DNA of 64,000 nt from Streptomyces violaceoruber (GCF_033406955.1 NZ_CP137734.1:2356001-2420000); one strand, 5' to 3'. Counted from the first letter of the stretch, positions 51,650-60,343 are shown. A program made the numbers and translations. Notes: generated from the sequence alone by a model not told the origin.

Positions 51650-53185
51650 CTACCGGTCCCCGAAGACGGTGCGGTGCCAGTCCTTGGCCGCCACCGCGGT
51701 GTTGTCGAACATGACGTGCTTGACCTGCGTGTACTCCTCGAAGGAGTAGGCGGACATGTCCTTGCCGAACCCGGACGCCTTGTATCCGCCGTGCGGCATC
51801 TCGCTGATGATCGGAATGTGGTCGTTGATCCACACGCAGCCCGCCTTGATCTCACGGGTGGCGCGGTTCGCGCGGTACACGTCCCGGCTCCAGGCGGAGG
51901 CGGCGAGCCCGTACGGCGTGTCGTTGGCCAGCCGGATGCCCTCGTCGTCGGTGTCGAAGGGCAGCACGACCAGGACCGGGCCGAAGATCTCCGACTGGAC
52001 GACCTCGCTGTCCTGCGCGGCGTCCGCCACGAGGGTGGGCCGGTAGTAGGCGCCGTCCTTCAGGTCGCCCTGCGGTACCTCGCCGCCGGTCACCACGCGC
52101 GCGTAGGAGCGGGCCCGGTCGACGAAGGCGGCGACGCGGTCCCGCTGGACGTGGCTGACCAGCGGGCCGAGGTCGGTGCCGGGAGCGAAGGGGTCGCCGA
52201 CGCGGACGGTGTCCATGAGGGCGGCGGTCTTCTCGACGAACGCCTCGTACAGGGGCCGCTGCACGTACGCGCGCGTGGCGGCCGTGCAGTCCTGGCCGGT
52301 GTTGATGAGCGAGCCCGCGACCGCGCCGTGGACGGCGGCGTCGAGATCGGCGTCGTCGAAGACGAGGAAGGGGGCCTTGCCGCCGAGTTCCAGGTGGAGG
52401 CGCTTGACGGTGGCGGTGGCGACCTCGGCGACGCGCTTGCCGACGGCGGTGGAGCCGGTGAAGGAGGTCATGGCGACGTCGGGATGCGCGACGAGGTGCT
52501 CGCCGGCCTCCCGTCCGGTGCCGCTGACGACGTTGATCACGCCGTCCGGGATACCGGCCTCGGTCGCTGCCTGGGCGAACATCAGGGAGGTGAGCGGGGT
52601 GATCTCGGCGGGCTTGAGCACGATGGTGTTGCCCGCGGCGATCGCCGGGAGGATCTTCCAGGCGGCCATCTGGAGCGGGTAGTTCCACGGCGCGATCGAC
52701 CCGACCACGCCGATGGGCTCGCGGCGGACGTACGAGGTGTGGTCGCCGGAGTACTCCCCCGCCGACTGCCCCTGGAGGTGCCGGGCGGCTCCGGCGAAGA
52801 AGGCGGCGTTGTCCACCGTGCCCGGCACGTCGAACTCGCGGGTCAGCTTCAGCGGCTTGCCGCACTGCAAGGACTCCGCGCGGGCGAAGTCCTCGGCGCG
52901 CTCGGCGAGGACGGCGGCGAACCGGTGCAGGGCGTCGGAGCGCTCGCCGGGGGTGGCACCGGCCCAGCCGGGGAACGCCGCCCGTGCGGCGGCGACGGCC
53001 GCGTCCACGTCGTCGGGTCCGGCGAGGTCGTAGGTCAGGACGTCCTCGCCGGTGGCCGGGTCGACGACGGTGTGGGTCCGTCCCGAGGTGCCCTTCGTGA
53101 GGCGGCCCGCGATGTACTGGGCCCCGTCCGCGAAGCGGTCCTGGGCCGGGAATCGGTCCGGGGTGGCGTTGCCCGGGTTGTGCAT
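51650..53185 (-). CDS. Aldehyde dehydrogenase, gamma-aminobutyraldehyde dehydrogenase-like (copy 1)
   Basis: A 511-residue NAD-dependent aldehyde dehydrogenase, first gene of the polyamine operon. Motifs: IAPWNYPLQMA (Asn), IVLKPAEITP (Lys), FTGSTAVGKRV, LELGGKAPFLVF (general base Glu) and INTGQDCTAATR (nucleophile Cys). It likely oxidises 4-aminobutyraldehyde to GABA, given its link to potDABC and the amine oxidase. ATG at 53185 follows GAGGAG. The leader region has an inverted repeat (53272-53292). The paralogue at 60464-61903 shares the same catalytic signature but differs in detail, so the two may have different aldehyde preferences. Confidence 0.93.
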   Translation of the reverse strand: MHNPGNATPDRFPAQDRFADGAQYIAGRLTKGTSGRTHTVVDPATGEDVLTYDLAGPDDVDAAVAAARAAFPGWAGATPGERSDALHRFAAVLAERAEDFARAESLQCGKPLKLTREFDVPGTVDNAAFFAGAARHLQGQSAGEYSGDHTSYVRREPIGVVGSIAPWNYPLQMAAWKILPAIAAGNTIVLKPAEITPLTSLMFAQAATEAGIPDGVINVVSGTGREAGEHLVAHPDVAMTSFTGSTAVGKRVAEVATATVKRLHLELGGKAPFLVFDDADLDAAVHGAVAGSLINTGQDCTAATRAYVQRPLYEAFVEKTAALMDTVRVGDPFAPGTDLGPLVSHVQRDRVAAFVDRARSYARVVTGGEVPQGDLKDGAYYRPTLVADAAQDSEVVQSEIFGPVLVVLPFDTDDEGIRLANDTPYGLAASAWSRDVYRANRATREIKAGCVWINDHIPIISEMPHGGYKASGFGKDMSAYSFEEYTQVKHVMFDNTAVAAKDWHRTVFGDR

Positions 53186-53271
53186 GTCGGCTCTCCTCGG
53201 TCTCCCCGTGGCGGGGGCCGGCGTGGCTCAGGCTCGATGTGAGTGCCGATCCTGACAGAGCACTAGGCCTC

Positions 53272-53292
53272 CAACAAGTGATTCCGTTGTTG
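53272..53292. promoter_or_regulatory. Inverted repeat upstream of the polyamine operon (candidate operator)
   Basis: CAACAA (53272-53277) and TTGTTG (53287-53292) form an inverted repeat with a 9-base centre, 87-107 bases upstream of the dehydrogenase start. The position in the divergent gap with the NADAR gene fits a regulator site for the operon. The regulator is unknown. Confidence 0.4.
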
Positions 53293-53387
53293 CCATTTGG
53301 TTACGCGACGGAATCTGTCGACCAGGTGTCGAGTCACCACGGAAAAGGCCGGACGGAGTGTCAGTGGCGCGTGCCACACTCGCGTGC

Positions 53388-54005
53388 ATGGAGAAGATCA
53401 CGGGGGCGGAGCGGAGCCCGGAGGCGCGGGACAGCGCGGGGGCGGTGGGGGGCGCGGACGGCCGGGAGGCGCTGGTCGCACGGGTCCGGGCGGGCGAGCG
53501 GATCAAGTACCTGTGCTTCTGGGGGCACCGGCCGCTGCCGGACGGCAGACTCGGGCCGAGCTGTCTGAGCCAGTGGTGGCCGTCGCCGTTCACGGTGGCG
53601 GGGGTGGAGTACGCGACTGCCGAGCACTGGATGATGGCCGGCAAGGCCCGGCTCTTCGGGGACCCGGAGGCCGAGCGGCGGGTGCTGGCGGCCGCTCATC
53701 CCGCCGGGGCGAAGAAGGCGGGCCGGCTCGTGCGCGGTTTCGACGAGGCGGTGTGGGAGCGGGAGCGCTTCCGGATCGTGGTGGAGGGCAGCGTCCACAA
53801 GTTCGCCTCGGACCCGGCGCTGCGGGTGTTCCTGCTGGCCACGGGCGAGAGAGTGCTCGTGGAGGCGAGCCCCGTGGACCGGGTGTGGGGCATCGGGCTT
53901 GCCGCGGACGACGAGGCGGCGGTGGACCCGGAGCGCTGGCGGGGGCCGAATCTGCTGGGCTTCGCGCTGATGGCGGCCAGGGAGCGGCTGCGCGCGGGCG
54001 AGTGA
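53388..54005 (+). CDS. NADAR family protein (YbiA-like N-glycosidase fold)
   Basis: A 205-residue protein of the NADAR family, whose members hydrolyse N-glycosidic bonds, for example in riboflavin-pathway intermediates (YbiA) or ADP-ribosylated nucleobases. The signature is present: YLCFWGHRP, LSQWWPSPFTVAGVEYATAEHWMMAGKARLF, and VWGIGL with the C-terminal PNLLGFALM. ATG at 53388 lacks a ribosome-binding site but a CACACT box ends 7 bases upstream, so it may be leaderless; GTG at 53358 would add 10 residues. It stands alone, divergent from the polyamine operon, with no obvious partner gene. The actual substrate is unknown. Confidence 0.88.
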   Translation: MEKITGAERSPEARDSAGAVGGADGREALVARVRAGERIKYLCFWGHRPLPDGRLGPSCLSQWWPSPFTVAGVEYATAEHWMMAGKARLFGDPEAERRVLAAAHPAGAKKAGRLVRGFDEAVWERERFRIVVEGSVHKFASDPALRVFLLATGERVLVEASPVDRVWGIGLAADDEAAVDPERWRGPNLLGFALMAARERLRAGE

Positions 54006-54072
54006 GGGGGGCGGCGAGCTCGGGCCGCACCCGCACCCGCACCCGCCCCCGCCGCCCCCGCCTTCGCCTGGC

Positions 54073-54522
54073 TCAGGCGACGCTCATCAGGCTCGCGAAG
54101 GCGAGGAAGCCGAGCAGCGGCAGGATCACGGTGGCCGTGATGCCGAGCACGAGACCGGCGGTCGCGGAGCCCTTGTTGGTGGCCTCGCCCCGGGTGGCCT
54201 TGCCCCGGCCGATCGCGCCGAAGATGATCCCGAGGATGCCCAGGATCACGCCGAAGAACCAGAGGAAGAAGGTCAGGCTGCACACCACGCCGATGATGCC
54301 CAGCACCAGTCCCGTGGTCCCCATGCCGTTGCTCGGCTGCATCGGCATGCCGTAGCCGGGCCCCTGCGGGTAGCCCACCGGCGGGGCGGCCTGGTACGCG
54401 GCCCCCTGGTTGGGATAGCCGTACCCGGGCGCGGACTGCGGGTACGCGTAACCCCCCGCGGGCGGCTGCCCCGGCTGCGGCGGCGGCCCGTAGTCCCCGG
54501 GTCCGGGATTGGAGTACGACAT
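54073..54522 (-). CDS. DUF4190 domain membrane protein (small)
   Basis: A 149-residue protein with a Pro/Gly/Tyr/Gln-rich cytoplasmic N-terminal half (repeated YGYP and GYPQGPGYG-like units) and two membrane helices in the DUF4190 domain: TGLVLGIIGVVCSLTFFLWFFGVILGILGIIFGAIGRG and SATAGLVLGITATVILPLLGFLAF. The loop between them is basic (GRGKATRGEATNKG). ATG at 54522 follows GGGGAGAG. It is followed upstream by a longer homologue. Function unknown; the repeat-rich tail suggests a disordered interaction region. Confidence 0.85.
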   Translation of the reverse strand: MSYSNPGPGDYGPPPQPGQPPAGGYAYPQSAPGYGYPNQGAAYQAAPPVGYPQGPGYGMPMQPSNGMGTTGLVLGIIGVVCSLTFFLWFFGVILGILGIIFGAIGRGKATRGEATNKGSATAGLVLGITATVILPLLGFLAFASLMSVA

Positions 54523-54580
54523 GAACTGCTCTCCCCTCGTTGGAGCTTGACATCGTAGAGGCCACCCTGCGGGGAGGAAC

Positions 54581-55261
54581 TCAGCTTTCCGCCGTCACGG
54601 CGACGGGCACGGGGCGCGCGGAGCCGTAGTAGGGGTCGTAGCCGTCCGAGTCCTCGTTGATCGCCGCGGTGATCCCGATGGCGATCAGGACGATCACGGC
54701 GACCCCGAGCACGATGCCGACGATGCCCATGACGAACCCGGCCTGCGCCTGCCCGTGGTTGTCGGCCAGGCCGCTCTCCGCCTTCCGGCGGCCCTTGATG
54801 CCGAAGACCACGGCGAGGACGCCCAGCACCAGAGAGACCACGCCGTACAGGCAGAACAGCGCGCAGGCGAGGATGCCCAGCACCATCGACGCGGTGCCGA
54901 GCCCGTTCTGCGGGGGCGTCCGCATGCCCGGCCAGCCGTAGCCCTGGCCGTAGCCGGGGTAGCCGTAGCCGCCCGGGACACCGGCGCCACCGGGCGCGAG
55001 GGGCGGAGGCGGCACCGCGGACTCGGGGCCGGTGAACCCGGCGCCGGGCATCGACGTGACGGTGGCCTGGTCGTGCACGCCCGGCGGCGGCTGCCAGGGG
55101 GGCGGCGCGTCCGAGGCGGGCGGCTGGGACTGCCGGGGCGGCTGCTGCGGCTGCCCGGCATCGGCAGCGGGGCCCTTGTCCAGGGACGGCCCGCTCTCCG
55201 GGGGCGCCCAGGGGTCGTGCCCACCGGAGGGCTCCCCCTCCGGCCGTATCGCGTCCGTCAT
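54581..55261 (-). CDS. DUF4190 domain membrane protein (large)
   Basis: A 226-residue relative of the neighbouring gene. The first 110 residues are Pro/Gly/Gln-rich and disordered (PPWQPPPGVHDQ, GYGYPGYGQGYGWPG). Two DUF4190 helices follow: ASMVLGILACALFCLYGVVSLVLGVLAVVFGIKG and AGFVMGIVGIVLGVAVIVLIAIGITAAI, with the basic loop GRRKAESGLADNHGQA. ATG at 55261 has GGGGGGACAGGAC before it. It lies 58 bases upstream of the small DUF4190 gene on the same strand, consistent with a duplicated pair in one transcript. Confidence 0.85.
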   Translation of the reverse strand: MTDAIRPEGEPSGGHDPWAPPESGPSLDKGPAADAGQPQQPPRQSQPPASDAPPPWQPPPGVHDQATVTSMPGAGFTGPESAVPPPPLAPGGAGVPGGYGYPGYGQGYGWPGMRTPPQNGLGTASMVLGILACALFCLYGVVSLVLGVLAVVFGIKGRRKAESGLADNHGQAQAGFVMGIVGIVLGVAVIVLIAIGITAAINEDSDGYDPYYGSARPVPVAVTAES

Positions 55262-55419
55262 GTCCTGTCCCCCCGGGTCGTTCGTGCCCGCCATGCTACG
55301 GTCCCGGGCCGCCGGGCGTGAGACCGGCCTACGATGATCCCCGAACGACCGATCAGCCGATCACCCGTGCCCCACCGCCGCCCCGCGCGGCCCGCGGGCG
55401 CCGCCTTGGGGAGGAACCC

Positions 55420-56481
55420 TTGACCGAGCACCTCGTCGACCCCGACGTCCCGCGCGACCTGCACGCCTTCATCGCCGGACTGCCGAAGGCCGAACTGCAC
55501 GTCCACCACGTCGGCTCCGCCTCCCCGCGCATCGTCTCCGAACTGGCCGCGCGCCACGCCGACTCCAAGGTCCCCACCGACCCCGAGGCCCTGGTCGACT
55601 ACTTCACGTTCACGGACTTCGCGCACTTCATCGACGTGTACCTGTCCGTGGTCGACCTGATCCGCACCCCGGAGGACGTCCGGCTGCTGACCTACGAGGT
55701 GGCCCGGGACATGGCCCGGCAGCAGGTGCGGTACGCCGAGCTGACCATCACGCCGTTCTCCTCCACCCGGCGCGGCATCGACGAGGGCGCCTTCATGGAC
55801 GCGATCGAGGACGCCCGCAAGGCGGCCGAGGCGGAGTTCGGGACCGTGCTGCGCTGGTGCTTCGACATCCCGGGCGAGGCCGGCCTGGAGTCCGCCGAGG
55901 AGACGGCCCGGCTCGCCACCGACGACCGGCTGCGCCCGGAGGGCCTGGTCTCCTTCGGGCTCGGCGGACCCGAGATCGGGGTGGCCCGCCCGCAGTTCAA
56001 GCCGTACTTCGACCGCGCGATCGCCGCGGGACTGCACTCGGTGCCGCACGCCGGCGAGACGACCGGCCCGCAGACCGTGTGGGACGCCCTCATCGACCTG
56101 CGCGCCGAACGCATCGGGCACGGCACCAGCTCCGCCCAGGACCCGAAGCTCCTCGCCCACCTCGCCGAGCGCCGCATCCCGCTGGAGGTGTGCCCGACCT
56201 CGAACATCGCCACCCGCGCGGTGCGCACCCTGGACGAGCACCCGATCAAGGAGTTCGTGCGCGCCGGCGTCCCGGTGACGATCAACTCCGACGACCCGCC
56301 GATGTTCGGCACCGACCTCAACAACGAGTACGCCGTCGCCGCCCGCCTCCTCGGCCTCGACGAGCGCGGCCTCGCCGACCTCGCGAAGAACGGGGTCGAG
56401 GCCTCCTTCCTCGACGCGCCGGGCAAGGCCCGCATCGCCGACGAGATCGACACGTACACCGCCGCCTGGCTCGCCTCCTGA
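55420..56481 (+). CDS. Adenosine deaminase family protein, probably 6-aminodeoxyfutalosine deaminase
   Basis: A 353-residue metal-dependent purine deaminase. Metal and catalytic residues are seen in LPKAELHVHHVGSASP (HxH), VPHAGETTGP (His and catalytic Glu), RIGHGTSS (His) and VTINSDDPPMFGTDL (Asp). The HxHxVGS variant and SDDPPMF differ from classical adenosine deaminase. From memory, a closely similar Streptomyces avermitilis enzyme acts on 6-aminodeoxyfutalosine in menaquinone synthesis, so that is the preferred assignment. The start is taken as TTG at 55420, 5 bases after GGGGAGGA; upstream reading is low complexity. The next gene follows after 15 bases. Confidence 0.88.
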   Translation: MTEHLVDPDVPRDLHAFIAGLPKAELHVHHVGSASPRIVSELAARHADSKVPTDPEALVDYFTFTDFAHFIDVYLSVVDLIRTPEDVRLLTYEVARDMARQQVRYAELTITPFSSTRRGIDEGAFMDAIEDARKAAEAEFGTVLRWCFDIPGEAGLESAEETARLATDDRLRPEGLVSFGLGGPEIGVARPQFKPYFDRAIAAGLHSVPHAGETTGPQTVWDALIDLRAERIGHGTSSAQDPKLLAHLAERRIPLEVCPTSNIATRAVRTLDEHPIKEFVRAGVPVTINSDDPPMFGTDLNNEYAVAARLLGLDERGLADLAKNGVEASFLDAPGKARIADEIDTYTAAWLAS

Positions 56482-56496
56482 GAGTTGCCCCCCACC

Positions 56497-57210
56497 ATGG
56501 ACACCCCGCGCGCCCTGACCGCCGTCGCCCACCGCGGCGACCCCTACCGGCACCGCGAGAACACGCTCGACTCGCTGCGCTCCGCCCTGGAGCGCGGCGC
56601 GGACGCGGTCGAGACCGACGTACGCCTCACCCGGGACGGGGTGCCGGTGCTGCTGCACGACGAGACGCTGAAGCGGTTGTGGCAGCACGACCGTCCGTTG
56701 CGCTCCCTGTCGGCCGAGGAGGTGCGCGGGCTGACGGCGGGCGGCGTGCCGACGCTCGCCGAGGCGCTGGCCGCGACCGACGGCGCCCGGCTGATGCTGG
56801 ACCTGCCGGGCGGTCCGGGCGAGCGGGCCGTGCGGCGCATCGTCGACGTGGTCCGCGAGTGCGGCGCGCGGGACCGGGTGTACTACACGGCGGGCGCCGC
56901 CACCATGCTCGCCGTGCGGGCCGCCGACCCCGCCGCCGAGATCGCCATGACCTGGACCACGGCGGCCCCGCCCCGGGCCGGACTGCTCGCTGCGGTCCGG
57001 CCCCGGTGGCTCAACTACCGCTTCGGACTGGTGGACCGGGCCCTGGCCGAGCGCGTCCACCGCGACGGCTTCCTGCTCTCCGTCTGGACCCCCGACACCC
57101 GCCGCACCATGCGCCGGCTGCGCGCCGCGGGCGTCGACTCGATCACCACCAACCGCATCGACGTACTGTGCGCGCTGCGCGACGCCAACGCGGCCGTTCC
57201 GGTCCCGTAA
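56497..57210 (+). CDS. Glycerophosphodiester phosphodiesterase
   Basis: A 237-residue enzyme that cleaves glycerophosphodiesters to an alcohol and glycerol 3-phosphate. The catalytic core is AVAHRGDPYRHRENTLDSL (HRG, EN), AVETDVRLTRDGVPVLLHDETLKR (ExD, HD) and later VWTPDTRRTMRRLRAAGVDSITTNRID. It has no signal peptide and is short, so it is the cytoplasmic GlpQ/UgpQ-like type. ATG at 56497 is preferred; a TTG four codons earlier is possible. It is probably co-transcribed with the deaminase gene. Confidence 0.93.
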   Translation: MDTPRALTAVAHRGDPYRHRENTLDSLRSALERGADAVETDVRLTRDGVPVLLHDETLKRLWQHDRPLRSLSAEEVRGLTAGGVPTLAEALAATDGARLMLDLPGGPGERAVRRIVDVVRECGARDRVYYTAGAATMLAVRAADPAAEIAMTWTTAAPPRAGLLAAVRPRWLNYRFGLVDRALAERVHRDGFLLSVWTPDTRRTMRRLRAAGVDSITTNRIDVLCALRDANAAVPVP

Positions 57211-57363
57211 GGGACGACCCTCACAACTCCCGCTCTTCATGGGGATGTTCCCCGAGTCCGGTCCAGGGGCGGACACCCTCCTCACCGACGATCCGCCATG
57301 GGGACGCGGCGCACAAGGATGATCACGGTCCTTCCGCCGCAACCCCTTCACCTGGAGCAGTCG

Positions 57364-58524
57364 ATGCGTGCCCGTAGCCATGCAGTTCTCGCCGCCTCGG
57401 TCGTCCTCGCCCTGGCCGCCGGCCCGCTGGCGGCCCCCGCCTTCGCCGCGCCGCCCGCCCCGGCTTCCCGCTCCGCCGATCAGCGGGGGCCGGATGAGGA
57501 AGCGCTGCGCGCCGCCGTCGCGGGACTGCCGAACCAGTACGCCACCGCCGCCCTCGTGCGGGTCGGCACCCCCGGCGGCGACTGGCACGGCAGCGCGGGG
57601 GTGCGCGATCTGGCCAGTGGCCGGCCGGCACACCCCGATGCCCGCTTCCGCGCCGGTTCGATCACGAAGGTCGTCACGGCGGCCACCGTCCTGCGCCTCG
57701 CCGCGCAGGACGAGATCGACCTGGACGCGCCCGTCCAGGGCTACCTCCCCGACCTGTTCACGCCTGACTTCGAGCAGCCGGTCAGCGTGCGCCACCTGCT
57801 GAACCACACCAGCGGCATCAAGCCGGGCGACGGGCTCGGCGACGACTTCGCGGAGCTGTACTCGCACCGGTACGAGACCCTGACCCCGCAGCAGGTCGCG
57901 GCGTCGGCGATCGCCAAGGGACCGGAGGACTTCGTCCCGGGGACGCGACAGCAGTACCTGAACATCAACTACACGATCCTCGGCCTGCTGATCGAGAAGG
58001 TCACGGGACGCTCGTACGCCTCCGAGGCCACGCGTCTGGTCCTGCGCCCGGCCGGCATGCACCACACGTACTTCCCGGGCACCGATCCCCGCATCCGGGG
58101 CCCGCACAACCGGGGCTACCAGGCGGTGGAGCGGCCGGACGGCACAACGCGGCTGGTCGACGTGACCGAGTGGAACCAGGCGGACCGCTGGGCGGCTGGC
58201 GACATGATCTCCACCACCGCCGACCTGGAGAGACTGCTCACGAAGCTGTTCCGGGGGAAGATCGTGCCGCAGCCCGAGCTGGAGGAGATGTTCACGACTC
58301 CGGCGGGCGTCCCGGGCGCGGACCGCAGCGCCGGCCTGGAGTGCCGGGAGGTAGGCGGCCAGGTCTTCTGGGGCAAGTCGGGCTCCCGCTACGGCTACAG
58401 CGCCGTCGTCGCCGGCACTCGCGACCTGAGCCGCACGCTGGTCTATTCGGTCAACTCCACGGACGCCAAGAGCGCGGGGCCGAAGCCGGTCGCCGACGCG
58501 ATCGCCGCGGCCGCGCTGCAGTAG
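57364..58524 (+). CDS. Secreted serine hydrolase (beta-lactamase / D-alanyl-D-alanine carboxypeptidase family)
   Basis: A 386-residue exported penicillin-recognising-fold enzyme. Residues 1-29 are a Sec signal (AVLAASVVLALAAGPLAAPAFA). Active-site elements are FRAGSITKVVTAATVL (SxxK nucleophile), the YLNINY segment (YxN) and FWGKSGSRYGYSA (KSG in place of KTG). It fits class C-like DD-peptidases or esterases acting outside the cell; it is not evidence of antibiotic resistance by itself. ATG at 57364 follows GGAG. An ATG further upstream would add a non-signal leader. It stands alone between the phosphodiesterase and a convergent gene. Confidence 0.9.
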   Translation: MRARSHAVLAASVVLALAAGPLAAPAFAAPPAPASRSADQRGPDEEALRAAVAGLPNQYATAALVRVGTPGGDWHGSAGVRDLASGRPAHPDARFRAGSITKVVTAATVLRLAAQDEIDLDAPVQGYLPDLFTPDFEQPVSVRHLLNHTSGIKPGDGLGDDFAELYSHRYETLTPQQVAASAIAKGPEDFVPGTRQQYLNINYTILGLLIEKVTGRSYASEATRLVLRPAGMHHTYFPGTDPRIRGPHNRGYQAVERPDGTTRLVDVTEWNQADRWAAGDMISTTADLERLLTKLFRGKIVPQPELEEMFTTPAGVPGADRSAGLECREVGGQVFWGKSGSRYGYSAVVAGTRDLSRTLVYSVNSTDAKSAGPKPVADAIAAAALQ

Positions 58525-58540
58525 CCGTCCCCGTGCGCCG

Positions 58541-59080
58541 TCAGGCCTTCGTCAGCCGCCGCGCCACCGCGTGCGCGCCGACCGTTGCCGCCCCCGCGAA
58601 TCCGAGCCCCACGGCGAGGTCGCGCGGGCGGGTGGCGCGCAGCACACCGGCGCGGCGCAGCCGGTGGCGGGCCCAGAGGGTGAACGGGACCACGATCAGC
58701 GGCGAGGTCGCCACCCCGGGCGTGTAGCCGCGCACCAGCCCCGCCTGCGCGAGGTGGACCAGGCCGTGCAGGCCGAAGGCGTGGAGAGCGGTCTGGTAGG
58801 TGGCCGAGCGGCCCCCGGTCAGCCGTCCGGCGACGGACGCGGAGGCCACGACCGCGGCCATCGCGCCGACCGCCACCGCGAACTCCCGCCCGTCGACCGA
58901 CCCGGCCCGCCGCCACACGGCCTCCGGCACGCCCGGGTACCGCTCGCGCAGGGCGGGGAGGTTGCGCCGCCACCAGCCGGGCACGGTCGCCAGCTCCTCG
59001 AGGTCGTGCAGCGCCCAGGCCGCCAGCAGTCCCAGCGTGACCGCGCCCCCGACCGCCTCATCACCCGATGAATTCTTCAC
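58541..59080 (-). CDS. HXXEE domain membrane protein
   Basis: A 179-residue protein with the family motif HDLEEL near residue 25 and about four to five hydrophobic segments (VTLGLLAAWALHDLEEL, VAVGAMAAVVASASVAG, HAFGLHGLVHLAQAG, SPLIVVPFTLWARH). A second His-rich helix (ALHAFGLHGLVHLAQ) could pair with the HxxEE motif for metal binding, which is speculation. GTG at 59080 has no clear ribosome-binding site. It is convergent with the serine hydrolase gene (16-base gap) and lies 12 bases beyond the stop of the PotD-like gene on the same strand, so it may be the tail of that operon. Confidence 0.83.
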   Translation of the reverse strand: MKNSSGDEAVGGAVTLGLLAAWALHDLEELATVPGWWRRNLPALRERYPGVPEAVWRRAGSVDGREFAVAVGAMAAVVASASVAGRLTGGRSATYQTALHAFGLHGLVHLAQAGLVRGYTPGVATSPLIVVPFTLWARHRLRRAGVLRATRPRDLAVGLGFAGAATVGAHAVARRLTKA

Positions 59081-59092
59081 ATGATCAGTCTG

Positions 59093-60292
59093 CTACACCC
59101 CCACGATCCCGTTCCACCGCTTCGCGAACTCCGTCCGCTCCCCCGCCGAGATGTCCCGTGCGATCGCGAGCCGTTCGCGCATCGCGGCGTCCGGGAAGAT
59201 CAGCGGGTCCTCGGCCAGGGCCGCGGTCTCCTCGTCGTCGGAGGAGGCGAGGACGTCCCGGGCGGCGGGGACCGGGCAGACGTAGTTGACCCAGGCGGCC
59301 AGCTCGGCGGCGATCTCGGGCCGGTAGTAGTGGTCGATCAGCCGCTCGGCGTTGGCCTTGTGCCGGGCCAGGTCGGGGATCATCAGGGACTCCGCCCACA
59401 GTTCGGCGCCCTCCTCCGGGACGACGAACTCGATGTCCGGGTCGTCCGCCTGGAGCTGGATCACGTCGCCCGAGTAGGCCTGGCAGGCGAGGACGTCGCC
59501 GCTGGAGAGGTCCTTGATGTAGTCGTTGCCGGTGAAGCGGCGGATCTGCCCCTTGGCGACCTGCTTCTCCACCTGGTCGCAGATCCGGTGGAAGTCGTCC
59601 GTCTTCCAGTCGGTGATGTCCACGCCGTTGCCCTGCATCAGCAGCGCGAAGGCCTCGTCCATCCCCGACAGGAGCGTCACGCGGCCCTTGAGGTCGGCCG
59701 CCCAGAGGTCGGACACGTGCCGGATCTCCCGGCCGAGCCGGCGCCGGTTGTAGGCGATGCCGGTGATGCCGGACTGCCAGGGCACGGTGAACTTCCGGCC
59801 GGGGTCGAAGGCGGGCGAACGCAGCAGCGGGTCCAGGTACTTGGTGACGTTCGGCTGGCGGGAGCGGTCCATCTCCTGCACCCAGCCCAGCCGTACGAAC
59901 CGCCCGCACATCCAGTCGCTGATGACGATCAGGTCGCGGTCGGTGGGCTGGTGGTTCATCAGGGACGGGCTGATCTTGCCGAAGAACTCGTCGTTGTCGT
60001 TGATCTCCTCGATGTAGTCGACGGAGAGGCCCGTCTCCTTCTCGAAGGCCTCCAGCGTGGGCCGCCGGCTCGGGTGCCTGTCGTCGGTGTCGATGTAGAG
60101 CGGCCAGTTGGCCCAGGTCAGCCGCCGTTCGGTGGCGGACCGGTCGGTCGCGGCCCGGTCGCCCGGGGCGACGTACGCGGCGGGGACACCGCAGCCGGCC
60201 AGGGTGCCGAGCGCGCCGAGCGCGGCGGAACCGCCCAGGCCGCGCAGCAGCGTACGGCGGGACGGCGAGGGCGTCTTCGGGAGCAGGGGCAT
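59093..60292 (-). CDS. Orphan PotD-like polyamine-binding lipoprotein
   Basis: A 399-residue binding protein paralogous to PotD at 50338. The leader has a twin-arginine-like motif (SRRTLLRGLGGSAALGALG) and lipobox LAGC. The body keeps PotD features: LTWANWPLYIDTDD, FFGKISPSLMNHQPTDRDLIVISDWM, VPWQSGITGIAYNRRR and RRFTGNDYIKDLSSGDVLACQAYSGD. There is no permease or ATPase beside it, so it may feed the PotABC complex encoded 10 kb away. The chosen ATG at 60292 starts directly before the signal region; a TTG 12 codons upstream is possible. A terminator separates it from the dehydrogenase gene. Confidence 0.9.
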   Translation of the reverse strand: MPLLPKTPSPSRRTLLRGLGGSAALGALGTLAGCGVPAAYVAPGDRAATDRSATERRLTWANWPLYIDTDDRHPSRRPTLEAFEKETGLSVDYIEEINDNDEFFGKISPSLMNHQPTDRDLIVISDWMCGRFVRLGWVQEMDRSRQPNVTKYLDPLLRSPAFDPGRKFTVPWQSGITGIAYNRRRLGREIRHVSDLWAADLKGRVTLLSGMDEAFALLMQGNGVDITDWKTDDFHRICDQVEKQVAKGQIRRFTGNDYIKDLSSGDVLACQAYSGDVIQLQADDPDIEFVVPEEGAELWAESLMIPDLARHKANAERLIDHYYRPEIAAELAAWVNYVCPVPAARDVLASSDDEETAALAEDPLIFPDAAMRERLAIARDISAGERTEFAKRWNGIVGV

Positions 60293-60328
60293 GGCACGAG
60301 GATCCCGTCGCGCCACCGACCGGGACAA

Positions 60329-60343
60329 TCGACGCTGCGTCGA
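60329..60343. promoter_or_regulatory. Palindrome TCGACGC-T-GCGTCGA upstream of the orphan PotD gene
   Basis: A perfect 7-base inverted repeat around a single T, 37-51 bases upstream of the PotD-like start. It is in the position of a core promoter or operator. The binding factor is unknown; the nearby Lrp/AsnC regulator is one candidate. Confidence 0.5.

Noticed and set aside
57364..58524. Antibiotic-resistance beta-lactamase
   Set aside because: The fold is shared with DD-peptidases and esterases; the KSG motif and context do not point to resistance.
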